Assembly (NCBI GenBank): GCA_028290805.1
Contig: JAQGJA010000194.1
Location: forward strand, 1-6,311
Length of the DNA: 6,311 nt
Source of the DNA: Alphaproteobacteria bacterium
GTDB taxonomy: Bacteria; Pseudomonadota; Alphaproteobacteria; Micavibrionales; SZUA-601
Reading direction: 5' to 3'
The stretch's first letter is position 1, and every line of letters starts with the position of its first letter. Positions 1 to 6,010 of this stretch are shown here, piece by piece. A program made the position numbers and the translations under genes. Under the pieces are notes generated by a model. The model was not told the DNA's origin and did not search any database. It saw only the letters and a list, made by a program, of their open reading frames with translations.

Positions 1-3000
1 CGAAAACATGGGTAGAATCCCAAAGTTATAATGGCGGCACGCCGACAGATAAACCGACACTGGTTGCGGGCAGCACGCTGACAATCGACAGCTTCCAGAA
101 TGTGAATAATCTTGGCGGCATTATTTCCGGTTCGACGGTCAATATTTCCTCGAGCAAGCCGGGCGCGACCTTTACCAATGATGATTACCACCTGACCACG
201 AAAAACTGGCAGCAGACATGGACCCAGACCGCGTCCTGCTGCAGCGATGTTATTTATCTTGATTATTCGACCTCCACTCCTGTTTCCTCGATTGCCAGCA
301 CGACCACCACGCCTTTCGGCGCGGGTATCTATGCCACCACGCTGAACGGATCGGGCTTCAGCCTTGTCAACGCGGGTTCGCCTTATGCTTCTTCGCCCAC
401 TGCGCCGACAGGTCCAGGCGGTGCGACCGCAACCGGCACGTTGGGCGGCGTTAATTTCGGCGGCTTCACAATTGCGCTGCCAACCAATCCGAACGGCTTG
501 TTCATCCCCAGTAAAGATCCCAATTCGAAATACCTTATCGAAACCAATCCGCTTTATCTTTCCGGTTCCTCATTTTTCGGTTCCGCTTATCTGATGCAGC
601 GTTACGGCATCGATCCGGATAATATACAGAAACGCCTCGGAGATGCCAATTACGAAGCCTATCTCATCAAGCAGCAATTGCTGCAGATGGGGGCGGCGGG
701 TTTGATGGACGCCAGCGATGAAGGCGGCAATTTGCAGAAACTGATGGACAGCGCGCTGGTCCAGGGCCAGGATCTGGGGCTTGAATTCGGCAAGGCGCCG
801 ACATCCGATCAATTGTCGAAAATGACCGGTGACATGGTCTGGATGGTCGAACAGGAAGTGAATGGCGAAAAAGTCCTGGCACCTGTCGTGTATTTAAGCG
901 CGGCGACCCAGGCGATGATCACAGGCGGTGCGGTCATCAGCGCAAAAGATATGCATCTGCAGATTGCCTCACTGGATAATACCGGCGGTTCGATTACGGC
1001 GTCGAATAACATGAACGTCACCTCGCAAGGCAATATTACGAACACCAGCGGCACTATCCAGGGCGGCAATGTCAACCTGACCTCGACGGGCGGCAGCATC
1101 GTGAACCAGACCCTGGCCAATACGACTGGCGGCGAAGGCAACCAGGCAACGACAATCGGCAAGACGGCGACCATCGGTTCCACCAATAATCTGAACCTCG
1201 ATGCCAAGCAGGATATCGTCAACAAGGGCGCGAATATGAGCGCCGGCGGGGATGCCTCGCTGAAAGCCGGGAACAACATCACGTTTGATACCATCGAAGA
1301 CAAGAAATCCGGCAGGACGCAGGAGGGATCAAATAATTCCTTCGCTGGCGGCAGCGCAAGCACCGGCACCAACAGCTCGACCACCAATATAAAATCGGGC
1401 CTTTCGGCCGGCGGTAACCTGAACAGCGAAAGCGGCAATGACACGACTTTTGCCGGAACGGATGTTAATGTCGGCGGCAATGCCGATGTCAAAGCAGGCG
1501 GCAATCTGAATATCATCAACCGTGAAGACAGCAATACCACAACCAGCACCAAGAAAACCGGCTCTGTGTTTTCGGGCAGCTCGACCAGCGACAGCAAGAC
1601 CGATACGACAAATGTCGGATCGGCTTTCAATGTCGGCGGCAACCTGACGACCAAGAGCACGGGCGACACCACCATCCAGGGCAGCAAGGTTTCCGCAGGC
1701 GGGAACGGCGACATGCAGGCGGGCGGCAACTTCAACGTGCTTGACGGCAAGAACACGACAAAATCCTCCTCCAGCTCGACCCAAAGCGGCGTTGGCGTCG
1801 GCAGCGGCGTCTATGGCATCGAAGGCGAACAGACCGATGCCTTTAAGAGCAAGAGCGTTGCATCAGAACTCAGCTTTGGCGGCAACGGCAAAATTGCGTC
1901 CGATAAAACCCTGACGATCCAGGGCAGCGATGTTTCCACCGGCGGCGATATGGCGCTGAAAGGCAAAGACGTGAACATCGTCGAAGGCCGCGACATCGAC
2001 ACCAGCACGACGACCAAAACCAATATTGATTTCCTTTCGACCAATAGCAGCACGAATGAAAACCATCAATCCGGTTCCGAAAGCGGCACCGATGGCGCAA
2101 GTGCTTCGGCAAGCGCCAGTGCTTCCTCAGAACGCGGTGGCAGCGGCAATTTGTCGATCATGAATGCCAATGTCACCAGAACGGATAATTATAAATCCAC
2201 CGCAGTAGGATCGAATATCAAATCCGGCGGCAACATGACGATCGAAAGCGAAAACGATACATTGCTGCGCGGCGCGAATGTCGAAGCGGGCGGCGATGTC
2301 GGCCTGTCAGGCAAGAACATCAATATCGAAGCGGCAAAAGATGTCGAAACCAGCAAGATTTCGACCACCAATGCATCAGTCGGCTTCTTTGCCGACAGCA
2401 AGAACCAGGTCAATGCCGGGGCTGATGCTTCGGCCAGTGCAGACCAGGGCGGCGCATCCGCGACCGGCAAGGGCAGCATGAACGGCGCAGGCGCAGGCTT
2501 TAACGGTGCGGATGCTTCGGCCGAGGCCGAGGCGAATGCGACTGCAGGGGCATCGACGGATAACACTATCGACCTGATGCGCACGAAAACGACGGAAACC
2601 GAAACGAAAGACGTGACCCACCAGGGCACCACGATCAAATCGGGCGGCAATATGAACGTGAATGCGCAAAACCAGCTGAACGTGAAAGGTTCGGATCTGG
2701 AAGCGGGCGGGGATGCGACGATCAAGGCAAAAGACATGTCCTTTACCGCCGCCGAAGACAGCCATACCAGCACGACCAAAACCAATGCGACCAGCGCGGG
2801 CCTGTATAACGGCGCCAGCGCCGAAGCGAATGCCAATGTGAATGCTGATGCCTCGGCCAAGGGCCTGAACGGCAGCGCCGGCGCCAGCGTCGACGCCAAT
2901 GCCGAAGTGGGTGCGGGCTACCAGGCCAAGAATACGACCGAGTCTTCTTCCGAAGGATCGACCACGGCCAAAACCTCGACCATCAAATCGGGTGGCAATT

Positions 3001-5003
3001 TGACGCGCAGTGCTGAAGGCAAGATCACCGATGAAGGCACGCAAATTGAAGCGGGCGGCGATTTCACCCAGGATTCAGCGGAATGGGAAAGCAAGGCGGC
3101 GAAAAACACGTCTTATTCGACCAGCTCGTCCGAAACCAATTCCGGCAAGATCGGCGCTTATGCCGAAGCCGGTGCCGGTGCAGGCGCCAGTGTCGACGGG
3201 CGCGGCAAGATGGAGAACGAAAGCGGCGCCGAAGCCAGCGCGGGCGTCAAGGCTTCGTACAGCCATGAAGCCAATGAGGACAGCAGCGCGTCCAGCGATG
3301 CGGTGGTATCCACCATCAAATCCGGCGGCAAGATGACCACGACGAGTTCGGGCAAGACATCGCTTGAAGGCACGAACCTGGAATCGGGCGGCGACATGGA
3401 GCTGAATGCAGGATCGCTGGATTACAAGGCGGCGAAAAATACGGCCTCCTCCAGCAGCGATGACACCACCGCGGGGGCCGATCTGAAGCTCGGGATCGAC
3501 GCTACCAAGGCGGTTACATTCGCAGCCTCCGGTGACTATGAGCACGGCAAGGAAAGCGAAACATCGTCAACCGCCGTAACCGGCAGCATGAATTCCGGCG
3601 GCAAGCTTAAGGTGAACACCAAAGACGATGCGCGTTTCGAAGGGACCAATATCGAATCCGCCAATGACGCCAGCATCAAGGCCGGCGGCAATGTCACTTT
3701 TGATGCCGCGCGTGACGAAGCCAGCACAAGCGGCGATGCCGAAAATGCCTCGGCCAGCCTGTCCATTTCCAAAGGCAAGGGCAAAGGCGGCAGCAGCGGC
3801 GGCGGCAAGGGTTCGAAAGGCGTGGGCCTGGAAGCCGAAGGCGGCATGGAGCATAGCGAGTCAACCGCAAGCGATGCCGTGACAGGCTCGATCAAATCCG
3901 GCGGAAAGCTGGACATATCGGCGGGCAAGAATGCGACATTCGAAGGCACGCAGCTGGATTCCGCAGGCGATATGGGCGTCGATGCCAAAGGCGACGTCAA
4001 TTTCAATGCGGCGAAAAGCACGTCCAGCGAAAGCGGCTATGACGCTTCGGCTAATATCTCGGCCTCCAAAGGCGGCAAGGATGCGAAAGGCAAGCCAAAA
4101 GGCTCTGCCATGGGGGTCGGCGTTGAAGGCGGATATAATAAATCCGACGAAACAACCAGCGAGGCCTCGGGTCTTAAATCCGGCGGCAATATTTCGGTGA
4201 AATCCGGCAATGACGTCAATCTGGAAGGCACGAATATTGAGTCCGAAGGTAAAACCTCAATTGACGCCAAACGCGATGTCAACTTTAAAGCCAAGACCGA
4301 TACATCGGACTCGCTGGATGTCGGCGGCAGCCTCGGCCTGAGCAAGACCAAGGCGGCCAAAGGCGGCGACAAAGCGGAAAACGGCAGCGAAATGGGTATC
4401 TCGGCCCATATCGCAGGCGGCACCTCGACGAGCAAAACGGGTGGTTCGGTCAAGGCGGGAGAAATCGAAGTCAATTCGGGCCGCAATGCCACCTTTGAAG
4501 GCACGAAGATGGACAGCAAGGGCGACACCTCGGTCAAGGCAGGCGGCGATGTCACATTCGATGCCGCTAAATCCTCTTCGATTGACGGATCGTTCAGCGG
4601 CGGGGTCGGTTCCGGCGGCGCTGCCAGTATCGGCGATGCGGGCATCGGCGGCGGCGTGCAGTATGACGGCGCAACCACGAATAGCGGCGGCAATCTGAAT
4701 ATCGAATCCGGCGGCAAAACATCCTTCGAAGGCACCAAGGCGAATGCCGATGGCACGGCGACGATCAATGCCAAAGGCGGGGTCGATAAAAAGACAACCG
4801 TCAGCGGCGGCGGCCAGATCGGCATGTCCCGCCTGGGCGCTGAAATCGATGTGCAGGAAACCGAGATCAATGCCAAATCCGGCACCAAGATCAACGGCGA
4901 AACCTATACCCAGAAACCGACCGGCCTGAATGCGCCAAAGCAGAAAATTGAAGATGCCGCAAGCAGCGTGCAGAAAGGCGTTGCTGAAATTCCGCGTCCA
5001 TAA
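1..5003 (+). CDS. Filamentous haemagglutinin / CdiA-like repeat adhesin, C-terminal part (5' end outside window)
   Basis: The frame is open from the left edge (first whole codon at position 3) to TAA at 5001-5003, giving about 1,666 visible residues. The true start lies upstream. A GTG at 102 has no ribosome binding site and sits inside beta-helix sequence, so it is not the start. Residues below are counted from that GTG. The order is: beta-helix turns (to about 18), a Thr/Ser/aromatic-rich excursion (19-122), a conserved block (126-265) with YLIETNP, KRLGD and MVWMVEQEV, short turns (266-400), twelve haemagglutinin repeats (about 436-1563), and a short tail ending in EIPRP. Family members are very long surface fibres exported by a TpsB/CdiB outer-membrane partner after Sec export. 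Neither that partner nor the export domain is in the window. Cysteine is almost absent and Gly, Ser, Thr, Ala, Asn and Asp dominate, as expected for an exported fibre. No VENN motif or toxin domain follows the repeats. I infer adhesion, biofilm or cell-contact function; the target is unknown. Confidence 0.93.
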   Translation, partial: KTWVESQSYNGGTPTDKPTLVAGSTLTIDSFQNVNNLGGIISGSTVNISSSKPGATFTNDDYHLTTKNWQQTWTQTASCCSDVIYLDYSTSTPVSSIASTTTTPFGAGIYATTLNGSGFSLVNAGSPYASSPTAPTGPGGATATGTLGGVNFGGFTIALPTNPNGLFIPSKDPNSKYLIETNPLYLSGSSFFGSAYLMQRYGIDPDNIQKRLGDANYEAYLIKQQLLQMGAAGLMDASDEGGNLQKLMDSALVQGQDLGLEFGKAPTSDQLSKMTGDMVWMVEQEVNGEKVLAPVVYLSAATQAMITGGAVISAKDMHLQIASLDNTGGSITASNNMNVTSQGNITNTSGTIQGGNVNLTSTGGSIVNQTLANTTGGEGNQATTIGKTATIGSTNNLNLDAKQDIVNKGANMSAGGDASLKAGNNITFDTIEDKKSGRTQEGSNNSFAGGSASTGTNSSTTNIKSGLSAGGNLNSESGNDTTFAGTDVNVGGNADVKAGGNLNIINREDSNTTTSTKKTGSVFSGSSTSDSKTDTTNVGSAFNVGGNLTTKSTGDTTIQGSKVSAGGNGDMQAGGNFNVLDGKNTTKSSSSSTQSGVGVGSGVYGIEGEQTDAFKSKSVASELSFGGNGKIASDKTLTIQGSDVSTGGDMALKGKDVNIVEGRDIDTSTTTKTNIDFLSTNSSTNENHQSGSESGTDGASASASASASSERGGSGNLSIMNANVTRTDNYKSTAVGSNIKSGGNMTIESENDTLLRGANVEAGGDVGLSGKNINIEAAKDVETSKISTTNASVGFFADSKNQVNAGADASASADQGGASATGKGSMNGAGAGFNGADASAEAEANATAGASTDNTIDLMRTKTTETETKDVTHQGTTIKSGGNMNVNAQNQLNVKGSDLEAGGDATIKAKDMSFTAAEDSHTSTTKTNATSAGLYNGASAEANANVNADASAKGLNGSAGASVDANAEVGAGYQAKNTTESSSEGSTTAKTSTIKSGGNLTRSAEGKITDEGTQIEAGGDFTQDSAEWESKAAKNTSYSTSSSETNSGKIGAYAEAGAGAGASVDGRGKMENESGAEASAGVKASYSHEANEDSSASSDAVVSTIKSGGKMTTTSSGKTSLEGTNLESGGDMELNAGSLDYKAAKNTASSSSDDTTAGADLKLGIDATKAVTFAASGDYEHGKESETSSTAVTGSMNSGGKLKVNTKDDARFEGTNIESANDASIKAGGNVTFDAARDEASTSGDAENASASLSISKGKGKGGSSGGGKGSKGVGLEAEGGMEHSESTASDAVTGSIKSGGKLDISAGKNATFEGTQLDSAGDMGVDAKGDVNFNAAKSTSSESGYDASANISASKGGKDAKGKPKGSAMGVGVEGGYNKSDETTSEASGLKSGGNISVKSGNDVNLEGTNIESEGKTSIDAKRDVNFKAKTDTSDSLDVGGSLGLSKTKAAKGGDKAENGSEMGISAHIAGGTSTSKTGGSVKAGEIEVNSGRNATFEGTKMDSKGDTSVKAGGDVTFDAAKSSSIDGSFSGGVGSGGAASIGDAGIGGGVQYDGATTNSGGNLNIESGGKTSFEGTKANADGTATINAKGGVDKKTTVSGGGQIGMSRLGAEIDVQETEINAKSGTKINGETYTQKPTGLNAPKQKIEDAASSVQKGVAEIPRP
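156..467 (+). other. Low-complexity excursion between beta-helix and conserved block (within the adhesin CDS)
   Basis: Residues 19-122 break the beta-helix pattern. They start with an aromatic-rich stretch (YH, NWQQTW, VIYLDY) that encloses a vicinal Cys pair at residues 46-47, encoded at 237-242. A Thr/Ser-rich and then Gly/Pro/Ala-rich stretch follows (SIASTTTTPFG, ASSPTAPTGPGG). In CdiA proteins the receptor-binding region lies between the first haemagglutinin region and the second. By position this excursion could have that role, but no sequence match supports it. It could also be a plain linker. Confidence 0.5.
477..896 (+). other. Conserved family block preceding the haemagglutinin repeats (within the adhesin CDS)
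   Basis: Residues 126-265 (counted from the GTG at 102) differ from the low-complexity sequence around them. They run LPTNPNGLFIPSKDPNSKY, then IETNP, then SAYLMQRYGIDPDNIQKRLG, and end with a helical stretch containing MTGDMVWMVEQEV and VLAPVVYL. From memory, CdiA and FHA-like proteins carry the equivalent pattern: LP..LF...P...YL(V/I)ETDP, SSDYML..L..DP, KRLGDG.YEQ and LTSDIVWLV. It sits between the first beta-helix region and the second repeat region. This is the strongest single indicator of family in the window. Here GDG.YEQ reads GDANYEA and TSDIVWLV reads TGDMVWMV. The function of the block is not clear to me. Confidence 0.8.
897..1300 (+). other. Short-period beta-helix turns before the repeat array (within the adhesin CDS)
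   Basis: Residues about 266-400 show the roughly 20-residue period of haemagglutinin beta-helices without the long excursions of the following array. Successive turns read GGAVISAKDMHLQIASLDN, GGSITASNNMNVTSQGNITN, SGTIQGGNVNLTSTGGSIVN, TNNLNLDAKQDIVNKGANMS and AGGDASLKAGNNITF. The pattern 'GG-x-hydrophobic ... hydrophobic-N-hydrophobic ... G(D/N)hydrophobic-x-N' is typical. It suggests one continuous parallel beta-helix from here into the repeat array. Confidence 0.65.
1407..4790 (+). repeat. Array of 12 haemagglutinin repeats (Fil_haemagg_2 type), 40-41-residue cores with variable excursions
   Basis: Cores start at 1407, 1632, 1875, 2223, 2640, 2988, 3321, 3594, 3897, 4179, 4455 and 4683. 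The consensus core is SGGN/K-L, then about 12 residues, G-T/S-x-hydrophobic-E-S/A-GGD about 17 residues in, and a final hydrophobic-x-AA-K/x-D/N. Units 1-7 align over exactly 40 residues, and units 8-10 have one extra residue before the final AA. Unit 11 has AG in place of SGG. Unit 12 has lost both GGD and the final AA, as expected at the end of an array. Excursions rich in Ser/Thr, Ala/Gly or Lys/Gly separate the cores. I read each core as about two beta-helix turns and each excursion as a loop or extended strand leaving the helix; that is inference. The DNA is also repetitive: ATCAAATCCGGCGGCAA occurs exactly at 2217 and 3315, with close variants at 2634, 2982 and 3891. Confidence 0.88.
4863..5003 (+). 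other. Natural C-terminal tail of the adhesin, no toxin domain
   Basis: After the degenerate twelfth repeat the protein runs through TEINAKSGTKINGETYTQKP and a Lys-rich, probably helical stretch (KQKIEDAASSVQKGVAEI), and ends at PRP. Toxic CDI proteins continue after the repeats with a pre-toxin region, a VENN motif and a 200-300 residue toxin. None of these is present. The last residues contain no hydrophobic anchor. Confidence 0.7.
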
Positions 5004-5167
5004 GCGGGGAGGTGTTGCTTAGCACTGTCCGAAATGCTGCGGCGTGGATAATGCCTGGTTACTAAGCGAGATGGCTTTCCCTGTCGCGCGCCGACAACGC
5101 TGTGCGGTGGATTGGCCGATTGAGCTGGCTCCAATTAAAACAATATCTGTGTCCTGTCTAATCCCTT
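5004..5167. other. Intergenic region between converging genes, no clear terminator
   Basis: This 164-base gap separates the adhesin stop from the SDR stop. It holds a GGGGAGG (5006-5012) with no usable start codon at normal spacing. It also holds a 5-bp hairpin TGTCG/CGACA (5082-5096) and an imperfect hairpin ATTGAG/CTcCAAT (5119-5135, one bulged base). Neither hairpin is followed by a T-run on either strand, so neither is a convincing intrinsic terminator. Base composition looks less biased than the adhesin. I see no small gene or RNA here. Confidence 0.55.
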
Positions 5168-6010
5168 TTATACCTCGTCATATGCAAGTGAAACTGACAA
5201 ATCCCGGTAGGCGTCAGTCTGCTGTTTAAGTGTTGCCGCCACTTGTTCTGCCGTATCGACGGCATCGGCCCCTGCAATAAAGCGGCGAGGAGGCTTTTGC
5301 TCGCTTGAGATTTGAATCAGGGCCTGGGCCAGCTTTGCCGGATCGCCGGATTGCTGCCCGTTATAACCTTGCCAGAATTCCATTTGCTGGGCTCTGCGCT
5401 CGTTGTAATCGTCAATGGTTTGCTCTGCAAAATTTGTGGACTCCTTCGTAAGAAGTTCTGTGCGGAAGAAGCCGGGATTAACAGTGATGGTATTAATGCC
5501 AAAGGGCTCGATTTCGGCCTGCAACGATTGCATCCAGCCCTCAAGGCCGAATTTAGACGCGGCATAAGCGGTACCAAACTCAAATCCTATCAGACCTGCC
5601 GTTGATGAGATTGTCATGATCAAACCTGAACGCTGCCTGCGCATTGCCGGTAGAACGGCACGGGTAACATTCATCGGACCGATAAGGCTCGTCGATAATT
5701 GTTGCTCCATCTGTTCGGATGACAATTCTTCAAAGAATCCCGCGTAAAAATTCGCTGCATTATTGACCAGCACATCCAGGCGGCCAAATTTGTCAACCGC
5801 TGCTTTAACGGCAATCTCTGCCTCAGCTGGCTTGGTGATGTCCAGCTTGGCCACCAGCAGCTTATCGGATTCACCAAGAGCTTCGACAACCTTGCCTGTA
5901 TTGCGTCCCGTAGCGACGACTTTATGCCCTGCGGCTAATGCTGCCTTGGCGATATCCACGCCCATCCCGCGTCCGGCGCCTGTAATCATCCAGACTTTAT
6001 TGCTGGTCAT
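5168..6010 (-). CDS. Short-chain dehydrogenase/reductase (classical SDR, probably NADP-dependent)
   Basis: This complete 280-residue enzyme reads MTSNKVWMITGAGRGMG from ATG at 6010-6008 and ends ...LAYDEV, TAA. The Rossmann motif TGAGRGMG is at residues 10-17. Arg36 in ATGRN at the end of the second strand favours NADP. Asp57 (KLDIT) should contact the adenine and NNAA at 83-86 stabilises the central sheet. The catalytic residues are Ser136, Tyr149 and Lys153 (YAASK), and NPGFFRTE at 178-185 follows the sixth strand. The position usually held by the fourth catalytic residue, Asn, is Ser108. The chosen start has AAGGAG seven bases upstream and lies directly before the first strand; an in-frame ATG at 6049 would only add a basic, unconserved 13-residue extension. 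SDRs oxidise alcohols or reduce carbonyls in the cytoplasm, and the substrate cannot be read from sequence. It is the second gene of a unit with the cupin and overlaps it by 14 bases. Confidence 0.96.
   Translation of the reverse strand: MTSNKVWMITGAGRGMGVDIAKAALAAGHKVVATGRNTGKVVEALGESDKLLVAKLDITKPAEAEIAVKAAVDKFGRLDVLVNNAANFYAGFFEELSSEQMEQQLSTSLIGPMNVTRAVLPAMRRQRSGLIMTISSTAGLIGFEFGTAYAASKFGLEGWMQSLQAEIEPFGINTITVNPGFFRTELLTKESTNFAEQTIDDYNERRAQQMEFWQGYNGQQSGDPAKLAQALIQISSEQKPPRRFIAGADAVDTAEQVAATLKQQTDAYRDLSVSLAYDEV

Noticed and set aside
102..104. GTG as start of the adhesin
   Set aside because: The frame is open to the left edge, the upstream codons encode the same beta-helix pattern, and there is no ribosome binding site. 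Export domains are also missing, so the gene starts outside the window.
809..1756. 315-codon open frame on the - strand inside the adhesin
   Set aside because: It is the shadow of the Gly/Ser/Asn-rich repeat frame, whose reverse complement rarely forms stops. The product is a Leu/Pro/Val-rich string with no domain, and the + frame has clear family motifs.
2189..2899. 236-codon open frame on the - strand, overlapping another at 2376-3044
   Set aside because: Same cause: antisense of Ala/Ser/Lys-rich repeats. Two overlapping frames on one strand with low-complexity products are not real genes.
1407..4790. CRISPR-like array
   Set aside because: The repeats are imperfect, spaced by hundreds of bases and in frame within a coding sequence. 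They reflect protein repeats, not direct repeats with spacers.
4037..4894. 285-codon open frame on the - strand
   Set aside because: Antisense of the last repeats. The product is repetitive Pro/Leu/Ser sequence mirroring the repeat period, with no recognisable fold.
5082..5135. Hairpins TGTCG/CGACA and ATTGAG/CTcCAAT as terminators
   Set aside because: The stems are short or bulged and no T-run follows on either strand.
5044..5229. 61-codon + strand frame in the intergenic region running into the SDR 3' end
   Set aside because: It starts with GTG, has no ribosome binding site and no family resemblance, and overlaps a clear gene on the other strand.
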